A DNA stretch of 64,000 nt, taken from positions 1 to 64,000 of the forward strand of contig JABDFC010000005.1 of assembly GCA_013286785.1 (NCBI GenBank), in the 5' to 3' direction. Every line of letters starts with the position of its first letter. Positions within the stretch are counted from its first letter, which is position 1. Position numbers and translations under genes: made by a program. Below the pieces are notes generated by a model, which was given only the letters and a program-made list of their open reading frames with translations, searched no databases and was not told the DNA's origin. The DNA is from Gammaproteobacteria bacterium (GTDB taxonomy: Bacteria; Pseudomonadota; Gammaproteobacteria; UBA6186; Azoamicaceae). Shown in pieces: positions 28,242 to 37,860 of the stretch.

Positions 28242-29669
28242 TTATAGGACTCCGGGATGTAAACCTGTCGTGGGTTTCGGCGATTGACGCAGTTCTTTGA
28301 TAACTTCTTTTGCATCAACAGCACCGCTTTCAACCATTCTATAAACATCGCCCATCTTGACGATCTTACTATCATCGTCCGAATTGTTCAGTTTTAAAAC
28401 TGGGACTTCAGCTCTCTCAATGTTCGCCAACGTTGCGTCTTTCATTCCCGGCTTATCTTTAAATTGCGGTTCAAGCCCTAAGCTTTTGCCAATGACATAC
28501 ATTTTAAGGGCTATGTCAGGCTTATTTTCACAGTTTTCAATGTTGAAAACTCCATTAGTCCGACCCAAGCTTTCTAACGTGTTCTTAACCGCAATCATCA
28601 TTAAATAAATCGAATCATCTTTCAGCTCGGGATCGATTAAAGTAATATCAATTTTCCCACGCGCAGAACCAGATTCAGGATTTTGATCGTGTTGGGCCTT
28701 CGTCGCGGGAATATGGGCTAATTGAATCACTGACTGTTCGTCTCCCTTTCGAGCGATTTGATACGAGGTGCTAGCGGGATTGTCTAAAACTTCATAGCCT
28801 CGAGGCATTGGATCGCTGCGATCTGGGTCATTGATTAAACGCTCGCCTATCTTACGAAAGTGCGATCTAAATGACTCCGCGGAAACTCCTTCAATGGATG
28901 CCACCGGATGTTTATTTAAAGCTTTTTCCGTTGCAAAAATTTGACTGGTACCCTGGTGAAAGAAATAATCCCACTCAGGGGCAGATGCTGTGATAGTGGT
29001 TTTTTTTGGCTGATTGGGGGTCAATACTTTTCCCGGGCCTTTGCCGGGAGGAGGTGGTGGAGGGTCATTATCAAACATCTTCTTAAACTTTGGATCTAAA
29101 GGATTACCACGCCCAACGGGAGGTCGTGGCAATTCTCGTTTAGGTTCAAACAACTTCCGCAATCTATCTACGTTCCCTACGTTTTTTCTTAATTCATCTA
29201 AGTCGGTACCAATCTCTTGCCCTTGCTGACTCTTCTTCCACTCTCCATCAAATTTATTTGGAAATAAAGAACGTGCTTTTTTGCTTTCATCTCCTGAGAT
29301 AATGGTAGCTGGATCACGTCCTTCTAGAACACTAATTTCTGACCGCATTGCTTCCAATCTTGTTTCTAATACTTCATGTGATACCGCGCGTTCTAATCTT
29401 TGTTGTTCTTTGCGAAGTCCTTTCAGTTCCTCTTCCTTTGCTACCATAAGTGCTCTATTTTTTGCCTTATCGCCTTTACCAAAAGCTTCTCGTGCCTGTT
29501 CAAGTTCTTGTTCGACGCGAGCAATATTACTTGCTCCTTTTTCCTTTGCTTCGATAGCAGCTTTATCTTTTTTGCGAACTTCTTCCCGCTCTCTTTCTAA
29601 AATTAATAATTCAGCTTGATAGAGCTTCAGTAGCGCTCCGACTGTCATATTTTCTTTTGGTACACTCAT
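28242..29669 (-). CDS. Hypothetical coiled-coil protein with proline run (candidate effector)
   Basis: A 475-residue protein not recognised as any family. Residues about 15-115 are a long charged coiled coil (REREEVRKKDKAAIEAKEK, KEEELKGLRKEQQRLERAV). Residues 180-215 are proline-rich, with RPPVGR and a run of six prolines at 203-208. The C-terminal half (about 230-475) looks globular with no known motif. No signal peptide or membrane helix is seen. Coiled coil plus proline run is common among proteins that act inside eukaryotic cells, so a secreted effector is possible but unproven. It is a single gene. Confidence 0.75.
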   Translation of the reverse strand: MSVPKENMTVGALLKLYQAELLILEREREEVRKKDKAAIEAKEKGASNIARVEQELEQAREAFGKGDKAKNRALMVAKEEELKGLRKEQQRLERAVSHEVLETRLEAMRSEISVLEGRDPATIISGDESKKARSLFPNKFDGEWKKSQQGQEIGTDLDELRKNVGNVDRLRKLFEPKRELPRPPVGRGNPLDPKFKKMFDNDPPPPPPGKGPGKVLTPNQPKKTTITASAPEWDYFFHQGTSQIFATEKALNKHPVASIEGVSAESFRSHFRKIGERLINDPDRSDPMPRGYEVLDNPASTSYQIARKGDEQSVIQLAHIPATKAQHDQNPESGSARGKIDITLIDPELKDDSIYLMMIAVKNTLESLGRTNGVFNIENCENKPDIALKMYVIGKSLGLEPQFKDKPGMKDATLANIERAEVPVLKLNNSDDDSKIVKMGDVYRMVESGAVDAKEVIKELRQSPKPTTGLHPGVL

Positions 29670-29837
29670 GAAGTTGAACCCCCCGTCTGTTACGCGAAAG
29701 AGATACGGGTTAACCAGTGCATATTCACTCTGATACCTACAGATCTCTTTTTCTCTCTGTCTTAGAGATAGAAACGGTCAAAAGATTCCAAAAGTTAACT
29801 GTTATTTTATATAGTTATTATTGAACCACCCTCATCC

Positions 29838-29873
29838 GGCGCTTCGCGCCACCTTCTCCCGGATCGGGAGAAG
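29838..29873. repeat. Double hairpin repeat
   Basis: GGCGCTTCGCGCC (29838-29850) folds into a 5-bp stem. CTTCTCCCGGATCGGGAGAAG (29853-29873) folds into a 9-bp stem. It resembles short intergenic repeats that are widespread in proteobacterial genomes; copy number in this genome is unknown. Confidence 0.65.
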
Positions 29874-29942
29874 GGATCCACCTCGAATTCCTGGGCACAA
29901 TCCTCTATACCAAGATTTGTTTCTAAGGTATCCGAGATGTCT

Positions 29943-30005
29943 GGCACCAATGGCACCAATGGCACCAATGGCACCAATGGCACCAATGGCACCAATGGCA
30001 CCAAA
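29943..30005. repeat. 9-bp minisatellite, GGCACCAAT x 6 plus one variant
   Basis: Six perfect head-to-tail copies of GGCACCAAT are followed by GGCACCAAA. Being a multiple of three, it opens repeat-coded frames on both strands (GTN or LVP), but these have no supporting features. Such arrays change length by slippage and are often polymorphic between strains. Confidence 0.97.
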
Positions 30006-30042
30006 ATAAGGATAATATATTTATTAATCAATAAGTTAGTCT

Positions 30043-30125
30043 CGTCATCCCCGCGAAAGCGGGGATCCATTCAAAAAATAAGGATTAGAAAATTCCCTTT
30101 GGATCCCCGCTTTCGCGGGGATGAC
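30043..30125. repeat. Palindromic element with 25-bp inverted repeats (copy 1)
   Basis: The left arm contains CCCCGCGAAAGCGGGGATCC (30049-30068), itself a hairpin. The right arm (30101-30125) is its full reverse complement, ending GCGGGGATGAC, with a 32-base AT-rich spacer. The same architecture recurs at 52179-52249, and half-copies remain near 39576-39600 and 48675-48696. This is a REP/MITE-like family. Confidence 0.85.
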
Positions 30126-30400
30126 AACACATTCTGGATACCACCACATTCTAGACGACAACACTTTCTAGATGCCGACACATTCTATGAGTTTATCTTC
30201 TTAGGCAATGATTGCACTAGGCCCGAGGTGTCTTACAACTTGGTTTCGTTGATCTGTTACCGATACCAAAGGTGTCTGACACCGAACGAGCCAAGAGGTA
30301 ACCCCTGAAGACTGGTTCATACCCTTTTATCCCTTGTGCTCTATGGCCATTTGTTCTATGGTCTAAACTCAATCAGTGAAGGACAGTGTGGAGAACAACG

Positions 30401-33079
30401 ATGGCGTCTCTCAATAGCTTTAAGGCAAAGTCTGAACTTAGCCTCCAAGGACAAACGATTCACTATTACGACATAACGCGGCTACCCAACCCAAAGCACT
30501 CGAAACCACTGCCTTATTCTTTAAAGATCTTGCTCGAAAATTTATTACGCTGCGAAGACGGAGTAGCGGTCACCCAAAAAGATATTTTGGCAGTACTACA
30601 GTGGGATCCCAAAGGTCATTCAGAAACAGAAATTGCCTTTACGCCCGCGCGAGTTATTCTGCAAGACTTCACCGGAGTGCCAGCGGTCGTAGACTTAGCG
30701 GCGATGCGAGACGCCATGCGCCAATTAGGGGGTAAACCTTCTCAAATTAATCCGCTGTCTCCGGTAGAATTAGTCATCGATCACTCGGTGATGGTCGACT
30801 ATTACGGCAATCAAGCCGCTTTCGCAAAAAATGTGACCATGGAATTTAACCGCAACGAAGAACGATATGCTTTTCTACGTTGGGGACAAACAGCTTTTCA
30901 AAATTTTCGCGTGGTTCCGCCTGGGACCGGCATTGTCCATCAGGTTAACCTGGAATATTTAGCACGCGTGGTTTTTAAACAATGGCATGACGGTGAAACA
31001 GTGGCCTATCCAGACACCTTGGTCGGCACCGATTCGCACACTACTATGATTAATGGTTTGGGTGTCCTAGGTTGGGGTGTGGGTGGTATTGAAGCTGAAG
31101 CGGCCATGTTAGGACAACCCATTACCATGTTAATTCCAGAAGTGATCGGTTTTAAAATAACCGGAAAATTATCTGCTGGAACCACAGCGACTGATTTGGT
31201 TTTAACCGTGACCGAGATGTTGCGAAAAAAAAATGTCGTCGGGAAATTCGTTGAATTCTATGGCGACGGCTTAGATCATTTACCCTTAGCCGATCGTGCC
31301 ACCATCGCCAATATGGCCCCAGAATACGGCGCCACCTGCGGAATTTTTCCCATTGATGCCGAAACATTGCGCTTTATGCGACTTTCTGGCCGTGAAGAAT
31401 CTCAAGTACAACTGGTCGAAACCTATTGCAAAAAACAAGGTCTCTTTCGGGAAACAGGATGTGCCGAAGCAGAGTACTCTGACACCTTAACGCTTGATCT
31501 CAGCACCGTTGTGCCGAGTATCGCAGGTCCCAAACGCCCACAAGACAGAATTTCTTTACGCCAATCTAAAGAGCGTTTTCAAACTCTCTTAGCGGATTTG
31601 CCACCCAACAACCCAGCTTCCACATCTCCCTTAGAGGCTCCTTACAACACGTTAACGCACGGGACCGTGGTTATTGCCGCCATTACCAGTTGTACCAATA
31701 CCTCTAACCCCGATGTCATGCTGGCAGCAGGTTTATTGGCGAAAAAAGCTCTAGAAAAAGGCTTGAGTTCTAAACCCTGGGTCAAAACCAGCTTCGCACC
31801 CGGATCGCAAGTTGTTACCGATTATTTGCAAAAGGCAGACTTAATGTCTCCTTTAGAATCTCTTGGGTTTAATTTAGTTGGCTATGGGTGCACCACCTGC
31901 ATTGGGAATTCTGGCCCCCTACAAGCCCCCGTGAGCCAAACGATAAAGGCTGGAAATCTGGCTGTTGCCGCCGTGCTTTCAGGCAATCGAAATTTTGAAG
32001 GACGTATTCACCCCGAAGTGCGCTATGCCTATTTAGCTTCTCCACCTCTGGTCGTTGCGTATGCTTTAGCCGGTACGATGAACATCGATTTTTACTCGGA
32101 TCCCCTGGGTCAAGACCACAACGGAAAACCAATTTATCTCCAAGATATCTGGCCAAGTCCGCAAGACATTGAAATAGCCCTGCAGCTTTCAGTGAAAAGC
32201 GACTTGTATGTTTCTCGCTACCGTGAAGTTTTTACCGGAGATAACCGTTGGCAGACACTCCAAATTCCAAAGGGTGAGCAATTCACTTGGCAAGACGCTT
32301 CTACTTACGTTAAATTGCCCCCTTATTTTGCTGAAATGTCCCCAACCCCTGCTAAAACGCTGAACAATATTAATCAAGCGCGCGTGCTGGCTTTATTGGG
32401 AGACTCGGTCACCACTGATCACATTTCTCCTGCAGGCGACATTGCCAAAGACAGTCCTGCAGGGCGTTATCTCCAAGCATTAGGCGTTGATCCGCTCGAT
32501 TTTAATTCGTACGGCTCACGTCGAGGAAACCATGAAGTGATGATGCGAGGAACCTTCGCTAATATCCGTCTGAAAAATCAACTGATCCCAGGACAAGAAG
32601 GAAATTGGACTATCCATTTTCCCACCAACGAAAAAGTCTCAATCTATGACGCTGCCATGCGCTATCAAAAAGAACAATGTCCTTTGATTTTAATTGCAGG
32701 AAAAGAATACGGAACGGGTTCATCCCGAGACTGGGCCGCAAAAGGACCAAGGTTATTAGGTGTACAAGCCGTCATTGCAGAAAGCTTTGAACGGATTCAT
32801 CGTTCTAATCTCATTGGTATGGGCATTCTCCCCTTACAATTTTTGCCAGGCCAAAATGCCAAAAGCCTGCAGCTCAGCGGTCAAGAACGGTTTGATATCG
32901 ATCTCGCCAGTCTAACACCCAGAGGCGAAATTAAAATAAAGACCATGGCTCCTACGCATGAAACCCAGGAATTTTCTGTATTGGTGCGCATCGATACCCC
33001 GAAAGAAATGGAATATTATCAACACGGCGGTATTTTACATTATGTCCTCCGCCAACTATTAACCAAAAAAGTGAGTTAA
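30401..33079 (+). CDS. acnA: Aconitate hydratase A
   Basis: An 892-residue aconitase interconverting citrate and isocitrate in the TCA cycle. The [4Fe-4S] ligands are in SCTNTSNP and [12 protein letters not shown]. Substrate-binding segments [27 protein letters not shown] and [12 protein letters not shown] (swivelling domain) are intact. The ATG at 30401 is chosen because GGAG lies 7 bases before it; a GTG at 30386 would add five residues. fumC follows after 3 bases, so the two TCA genes are co-transcribed. Cluster supply would come from the SUF operon. Confidence 0.96.
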   Translation: MASLNSFKAKSELSLQGQTIHYYDITRLPNPKHSKPLPYSLKILLENLLRCEDGVAVTQKDILAVLQWDPKGHSETEIAFTPARVILQDFTGVPAVVDLAAMRDAMRQLGGKPSQINPLSPVELVIDHSVMVDYYGNQAAFAKNVTMEFNRNEERYAFLRWGQTAFQNFRVVPPGTGIVHQVNLEYLARVVFKQWHDGETVAYPDTLVGTDSHTTMINGLGVLGWGVGGIEAEAAMLGQPITMLIPEVIGFKITGKLSAGTTATDLVLTVTEMLRKKNVVGKFVEFYGDGLDHLPLADRATIANMAPEYGATCGIFPIDAETLRFMRLSGREESQVQLVETYCKKQGLFRETGCAEAEYSDTLTLDLSTVVPSIAGPKRPQDRISLRQSKERFQTLLADLPPNNPASTSPLEAPYNTLTHGTVVIAAITSCTNTSNPDVMLAAGLLAKKALEKGLSSKPWVKTSFAPGSQVVTDYLQKADLMSPLESLGFNLVGYGCTTCIGNSGPLQAPVSQTIKAGNLAVAAVLSGNRNFEGRIHPEVRYAYLASPPLVVAYALAGTMNIDFYSDPLGQDHNGKPIYLQDIWPSPQDIEIALQLSVKSDLYVSRYREVFTGDNRWQTLQIPKGEQFTWQDASTYVKLPPYFAEMSPTPAKTLNNINQARVLALLGDSVTTDHISPAGDIAKDSPAGRYLQALGVDPLDFNSYGSRRGNHEVMMRGTFANIRLKNQLIPGQEGNWTIHFPTNEKVSIYDAAMRYQKEQCPLILIAGKEYGTGSSRDWAAKGPRLLGVQAVIAESFERIHRSNLIGMGILPLQFLPGQNAKSLQLSGQERFDIDLASLTPRGEIKIKTMAPTHETQEFSVLVRIDTPKEMEYYQHGGILHYVLRQLLTKKVS

Positions 33080-33082
33080 ACC

Positions 33083-34639
33083 ATGAAAAAGACCGAAACC
33101 CGAATCGAAAAAGACAGTATGGGCGAAGTCAAGGTCCCTAAAGAGGCTTTATATGGCGCACAAACTCAACGGGCTATTGATAACTTCCCAATCAGCGAAA
33201 TAACGATGCCGCGGATTTTTATCCAAAGTTTAGGTCTCATTAAAGCTGTCGCCGCCAAAGTCAATGTCGACTTAGGCTTACTGGATCCAAAAGTGGCTAC
33301 ACTCATTGTTACTGCAGCAGAAAAAATTGCTACTGCTCAATTTAAAACCGAAGATTTTCCGCTGGACGTTTTTCAAACCGGCTCTGGCACCAGCACTAAT
33401 ATGAATGTCAATGAAGTGATTGCTCGACTGGCCAGTGTGAGTGGAAAAATAACGGTTGATCCAAATGATCAAGTCAACATGAGTCAAAGCAGCAACGATG
33501 TGATCCCCACAGCCATTCATGTCAGTACTTGCATGGCTGTTCATCAACATTTATTGCCAGCATTGAACCAAATCCAACAGATTATTTCGCAAAAGAGCAA
33601 AACCTTGCAACAGGTTGTCAAAACTGGCCGTACCCATTTAATGGATGCCATGCCCCTTACCTTTGGCCAAGAGCTCAGTGGTTGGGCAAATCAGATGCAA
33701 CAAAACATTAATCGAGTTGAAGCCACACTGCCACGCTTATATCTTTTACCCATTGGAGGAACTGCGGTCGGCACCGGTATTAACGCCCATCCAGAATTTG
33801 GCAAACGGGTGGTGGCCGAGTTGGCGAAAAAAACTCAGATTCCCTTTAAAGTTCAACCCAATTATTTCACAGGCTTGAGCTCACAAGATGCTATTGTTGA
33901 ACTTTCAGGACAACTGCGCGTCATTGCGGTGAGCTTAATGAAAATCGCAAACGATCTACGACTGATGAACAGTGGTCCTTTATCCGGCTTCGCGGAAATT
34001 GCGCTTCCCAGCCTACAGCCTGGCAGCAGCATCATGCCAGGAAAAGTCAATCCCGTCATTCCCGAAGCCGTCTGTATGGTTGCGGCCCAAGTCATGGGAA
34101 ACGATACCACCATTGGCATCGCGGGATCTGCAGGTAATTTTCAATTGAATACCATGCTGCCGGTCATTGCCTATAATATTTTGCACAGCGTCACACTGCT
34201 CAGTAACAGCATGACAGCGCTTGCGAGTAAAGCCATTGCCGGTTTTGTGGTCAATGAAGCTCATATCCAAGAACAGCTCGCTCGTAATCCTATTTTGGTG
34301 ACAGCTTTAAATCCCATCATTGGCTACCAGCAAGGCGCTAAAATTGCCAAAGTGGCTTACAAAGAAGGACGCTCAATCAAAGAAGTCGCCCAAGAAATGA
34401 CCACACTGTCTCCGCAAGAACTTGATCGTTTACTGGATCCCAAAACATTGACCAAAGGCGGCATTGAGAAAGCCCAGTCCCCTAAAAAATCTGGAACAGG
34501 GAAATTGTTATCCTTCAAAACAAAAACAAATGCTGGCTCTGGCCCAACACAAACTCGCCACCGTCCGACAAAAAGTGGTGTGCGGAACAACACAACCCGC
34601 AAAAAAAGAAACAATACCCCTCGGTCAAAAAAAAGGTAA
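33083..34639 (+). CDS. fumC: Class II fumarate hydratase with an extra basic C-terminal tail
   Basis: A 518-residue fumarase of the oxygen-stable, cluster-free class. The signature GSSIMPGKVNPV is near residue 315, and TGRTHLMDAMPLTFGQ and SSNDVIPTAIH are in place. The recognisable enzyme ends near residue 460 (LDPKTLTKGG), the usual length. About 55 further residues form a strongly basic, low-complexity tail (TRHRPTKSGVRNNTTRKKRN) not found in ordinary FumC. It follows acnA by 3 bases. Confidence 0.95.
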   Translation: MKKTETRIEKDSMGEVKVPKEALYGAQTQRAIDNFPISEITMPRIFIQSLGLIKAVAAKVNVDLGLLDPKVATLIVTAAEKIATAQFKTEDFPLDVFQTGSGTSTNMNVNEVIARLASVSGKITVDPNDQVNMSQSSNDVIPTAIHVSTCMAVHQHLLPALNQIQQIISQKSKTLQQVVKTGRTHLMDAMPLTFGQELSGWANQMQQNINRVEATLPRLYLLPIGGTAVGTGINAHPEFGKRVVAELAKKTQIPFKVQPNYFTGLSSQDAIVELSGQLRVIAVSLMKIANDLRLMNSGPLSGFAEIALPSLQPGSSIMPGKVNPVIPEAVCMVAAQVMGNDTTIGIAGSAGNFQLNTMLPVIAYNILHSVTLLSNSMTALASKAIAGFVVNEAHIQEQLARNPILVTALNPIIGYQQGAKIAKVAYKEGRSIKEVAQEMTTLSPQELDRLLDPKTLTKGGIEKAQSPKKSGTGKLLSFKTKTNAGSGPTQTRHRPTKSGVRNNTTRKKRNNTPRSKKR

Positions 34640-34819
34640 AACGAAACTGAGAGTTCTCCACGAGTCTTAGACTCAGAGTGCCAAATGCAACCACTCTCGA
34701 TTGACCAATCTTCAATGATATTTCTACTTCCCTCTAATGGAAGTTTCATTCTATCTTTGACGAATAGCTAACTATGGTCCATTCTGAAAGTAAGTAGGAT
34801 ACTGTGGTAGTCAAAGGAC

Positions 34820-35665
34820 ATGATACAATTAATAAAATATATCTCTTCTTTTTTAATGATTGGCTCCTTATGGTTGGCCTCCTTCTCTCCCGCACTGGCC
34901 GGCCTTGATGTTCTCCCTCCAACGACACATCCCACAGACTATGAGAAAAATTGGAGCCAAAATCTTGGCTCAGACATCAAAAACGACTTCTTAAATTATA
35001 TGGATCCAGATAATTTAATCCTGTTTGGGGACAGCGTCTTGTTTTCAGGTGTTATCGCTAATACGGGTATGGATCGGGCTTTTAGACAGCATTGGCAAAC
35101 GGATATCCGAAGTAACACGACCGACCAAATATTTGCTCTACCTCAAACCATTGGAGGCCTCTCCTACTGGTACGCACCCATATACATCGCTTGTATGAGT
35201 GTAGGCCATATGCGCGATCATACTTTAGTAGGGAATGTGTTGTACCACTTTGGTTACCGAAGCTTAAGGACATTCATTGTCGGTGGGTTACAACAAGTCC
35301 TTTTAACCAATCTCTTTGGCAGTGGTAGACCCGATCGTGGCGAAGACTCAAAGTGGCAACCCTTTAAGTATGAAACTGGAGTGAGCGGTCACGCCTTTTA
35401 TGGCGCAGTACCCTTTTTAACGGCTGCGATGATGACAGATACTCCTGGTATTAAATATACTTTGTATGTTTTATCCACTCTTCCTGGTATTTCTCGAGTT
35501 AACTCTGATCGCCACTATCTGTCACAAGTCGTTTTGGGCTGGACGATTGCCATGCTTTCCGCACAAAGTGTCTACCAAACCGATGAGGAACGTTCACCGG
35601 CCTTTCAAATGGGAGTCATTCCCAAATCAGATGGGGCAATGTTAGCAGCCCGCCTTCAATTTTAG
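34820..35665 (+). CDS. Exported PAP2-family protein with divergent active-site motifs
   Basis: A 281-residue protein with an N-terminal signal sequence (cleavage near PALA/G). The PAP2 phosphatase core is visible: GSGRPD (motif 1, 168-172), VSGHAF (motif 2, His191) and SRVNSDRHYLSQ (motif 3, His232). Both catalytic histidines and the Arg residues remain, but the motif 1 Lys is Thr163, the motif 2 Pro is Val, and the final Asp of SRxxxxxHxxxD is Gln236. It may be a specialised lipid or sugar phosphatase, or be weakened. It is monocistronic, upstream of a Mip-like gene. Confidence 0.78.
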   Translation: MIQLIKYISSFLMIGSLWLASFSPALAGLDVLPPTTHPTDYEKNWSQNLGSDIKNDFLNYMDPDNLILFGDSVLFSGVIANTGMDRAFRQHWQTDIRSNTTDQIFALPQTIGGLSYWYAPIYIACMSVGHMRDHTLVGNVLYHFGYRSLRTFIVGGLQQVLLTNLFGSGRPDRGEDSKWQPFKYETGVSGHAFYGAVPFLTAAMMTDTPGIKYTLYVLSTLPGISRVNSDRHYLSQVVLGWTIAMLSAQSVYQTDEERSPAFQMGVIPKSDGAMLAARLQF

Positions 35666-35740
35666 ACTTGCCATAACCCCCTGCTCCTATGCACAATAAG
35701 ACATCTATGGTTCTTATTTTTCAACTTTAAGGAATACTGA

Positions 35741-36289
35741 ATGAAATATCGTCCCTGGGTATGGGTCTTATCTGTCTTTTTTTTATTTCAATCTAAGGCC
35801 ATGGCTCAAACACCCGTTGAAAAGCCATCCTCGGAAGTATCTTTGGCAGAAAAAAACCTAAATCTCGGAAAACAGTTTCTAACAGAGAACCAACAAAAAC
35901 CTGACATTCATGTCTTACCCAATGGGCTACAATATCGTGTCATCAAAGAAGGCTCTGGCACCCCGCCCACTCTCACCGACTTTGTGACTGTCAATTACCG
36001 TGGAACCCTGATTGATGGGACAGAATTTGACAGTTCTTACACTCATAACACACCCGCAACCTTTGCTGTCAATGCCGTCATTCCCGGTTGGACTGAAATT
36101 CTCCAATTGATGAAACCAGGCGCAAAATGGGTGGTTTATATTCCTCCAGCCCTAGCTTATGGCCAACGAGGTGTAGGCCGACTCATTGGTCCTAATGCCA
36201 CGCTCATTTTTGATATCGAATTACTCTCCGTTAAACCCGTCCTAGACGATCACCAAGAGGATCTGGACGATGATTACGAAGATGATTAA
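35741..36289 (+). CDS. Exported FKBP-type peptidyl-prolyl isomerase, Mip-like
   Basis: A 182-residue isomerase with a cleavable signal peptide ending AMAQ. A short helical linker leads to the FKBP domain from about residue 58: LPNGLQYRVIKEGSG, VTVNYRGTLIDGTEFDSSY, VIPGWTEILQLMKPGAKWVVYIPPALAYGQRG and NATLIFDIELLSV. These are the classic drug-binding and active-site residues. The tail is very acidic (DDHQEDLDDDYEDD). It resembles the virulence factor Mip, but the N-terminal dimerisation helix is shorter. A hairpin with T run follows the gene. Confidence 0.9.
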   Translation: MKYRPWVWVLSVFFLFQSKAMAQTPVEKPSSEVSLAEKNLNLGKQFLTENQQKPDIHVLPNGLQYRVIKEGSGTPPTLTDFVTVNYRGTLIDGTEFDSSYTHNTPATFAVNAVIPGWTEILQLMKPGAKWVVYIPPALAYGQRGVGRLIGPNATLIFDIELLSVKPVLDDHQEDLDDDYEDD

Positions 36290-36291
36290 TG

Positions 36292-36311
36292 AATAACGAA
36301 CGTTATTTTTT
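36292..36311 (+). terminator. Likely rho-independent terminator after the Mip-like gene
   Basis: AATAAC, a GAAC loop and GTTATT are followed by a run of T. The stem is six AT-rich pairs, so it is weak. It lies two bases after the stop codon. Confidence 0.5.
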
Positions 36312-36356
36312 CAAAGTAAGCCAAATTCACCCTGGTTTCATTGAAGCTTAACACCC

Positions 36357-37859
36357 ATGAGCGATTTTACAGTCGAAATAGCACAGCGGATCTTAACCGA
36401 AGATTCGTGGGACAGTGCTGCCAAGCATGCTGAAAAATGGGTAAAAGATCACCCAGATTCATGCGAAGCTTTACAATTTTATGGTTTGGTTTACGCAAAA
36501 AAGCCTGATATCAAAACTGCTCTCACTTATTTCAAACGCGCCCTTCACTCTCACCCACAAGAAATTTCCTGCCATATTAATATCAGTAACGCCTACACGA
36601 CCTTGGGTGAAATAGAGCCTGCAATCCAACATTTACATCAAGCTTTACGCTTAGATCCTCGTCACGCTGAGGCTTATAACAATTTAGGCCGATTATATTA
36701 CAAACAAGGTTTAACCAATGAAGCTGTATCTTATTTAGAAAAAGCTTTGCGCCTTAATCCTAATTACTGGGAAGCCCACTATAATCTGGCACACAGCTTA
36801 GTCAAGCAAAACCAAATGAATCGCGCAGCAACGCATTATCAAGAAGTGATCCGCCTGCAACCCTCTCATCCCACAGCTCACTACAACCTAGGGTTAATTT
36901 ATCTTGAGGAAGAACAGTATCCCTTGGCCGAAACCCATTTAAATCGTGCCTGTACCTTAAACGCAGATAATGTCGACCCAGTCCGACTCTTAGGCCAGGT
37001 GTACATTCAATTAGGGCAACCCGATAATGCCATGGATGCCTTTAAGAAAGCTTTAGCACTGTCACCCACCTTGGCCGATGTTCATCATAATCTTGCAATT
37101 CTCTACTTAGGCCAAGGAAATCGTCCTGAAGCTTTAAATCACTTTCAAATAGCCTTATCAGAAGAACCTCAAAATGAAACGGCGAGACACATGGTAACCG
37201 CATTAAGCGGGAATGAAACGAGCGATACCGCTCCCACCCAATATGTCACTCAATTATTTGATCAATATGCCGACTATTACGATGACCATCTGAAAAAAAA
37301 ATTAAAATATCAAGCCCCTTATTTCTTGCGAACCGCTATCGGGCAATGTCTCAAAGACAATTCAACATCCCAACGCGTCTTAGATCTTGGCTGTGGCACA
37401 GGGATGTGTGGGATTTTCTTTCGCGACTTGGCCCTCGAATTGATTGGAGTGGATCTCTCACCGAAAATGCTTGAAAAAGCCAAGATCCTAGGAGCCTACG
37501 ATCAACTTTTTCCGCTTAATTACCTGGAATATTTATCCAATGAATCCCTAGAGCCATTCCATATCATTATCGCCGCTGATGTCTTTGTTTACACTGGGGA
37601 TCTAGCTCAAACTTTTGCTCTGGTTGCAAAGAAATTATCTCCAACAGGACTGTTTGCCTTTACCATTGAAAATCTAGAACGTGGAACTTTTTCCTTACAA
37701 CCCACAGGACGCTTTTCCCATCACCAAACCTACATACAAAAACTCGCTGACAACCATCAGTTAAAAATGGTGATCAACGAATCCATTGTCCTGCGAGAAC
37801 AAGAAGACAACCCCATTGCGGGGCAATTATATGTCCTAACTCCGATGGAAACACATTAA
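36357..37859 (+). CDS. TPR-repeat SAM-dependent methyltransferase
   Basis: A 500-residue two-part protein. Residues about 10-280 are seven TPR units (for example AEAYNNLGRLYYKQGLTNEAVSYLEKAL). Residues about 300-490 are a class I methyltransferase with motif I RVLDLGCGTGMCG, LIGVDLSPKMLEKA, and a DVFVYTGDL post-motif. This arrangement is known in proteins annotated as TPR methyltransferases, whose substrates are mostly undefined. No signal peptide. It lies 1 base upstream of the Sel1 gene, so the two are probably one transcript. Confidence 0.87.
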   Translation: MSDFTVEIAQRILTEDSWDSAAKHAEKWVKDHPDSCEALQFYGLVYAKKPDIKTALTYFKRALHSHPQEISCHINISNAYTTLGEIEPAIQHLHQALRLDPRHAEAYNNLGRLYYKQGLTNEAVSYLEKALRLNPNYWEAHYNLAHSLVKQNQMNRAATHYQEVIRLQPSHPTAHYNLGLIYLEEEQYPLAETHLNRACTLNADNVDPVRLLGQVYIQLGQPDNAMDAFKKALALSPTLADVHHNLAILYLGQGNRPEALNHFQIALSEEPQNETARHMVTALSGNETSDTAPTQYVTQLFDQYADYYDDHLKKKLKYQAPYFLRTAIGQCLKDNSTSQRVLDLGCGTGMCGIFFRDLALELIGVDLSPKMLEKAKILGAYDQLFPLNYLEYLSNESLEPFHIIIAADVFVYTGDLAQTFALVAKKLSPTGLFAFTIENLERGTFSLQPTGRFSHHQTYIQKLADNHQLKMVINESIVLREQEDNPIAGQLYVLTPMETH

Positions 37860-37860
37860 A

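Larger units (their letters stand above)
29670..30400. other. Repeat-rich intergenic region before acnA
   Basis: This gap of about 730 bases has no convincing gene. In order it holds a double hairpin (29838-29873), a 9-bp minisatellite (29943-30005), a palindromic element (30043-30125), and a patch of degenerate 15-20 base units around ACATTCTAGAC/ACTTTCTAGATGCC (about 30122-30190). The last 200 bases should hold the acnA promoter; no clear consensus was found. Confidence 0.7.

Noticed and set aside
29943..30005. CRISPR array
   Set aside because: The units are 9 bp and directly adjacent, with no spacers and no cas genes.
29807..30308. Reading frames encoding GTN or LVP repeats
   Set aside because: They are created by the 9-bp minisatellite and the palindromic element; no start signal or conserved content outside the repeat.
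34357..34749. 130-codon minus-strand frame over the end of fumC
   Set aside because: Antisense to fumC and its basic tail; no ribosome-binding site or family.
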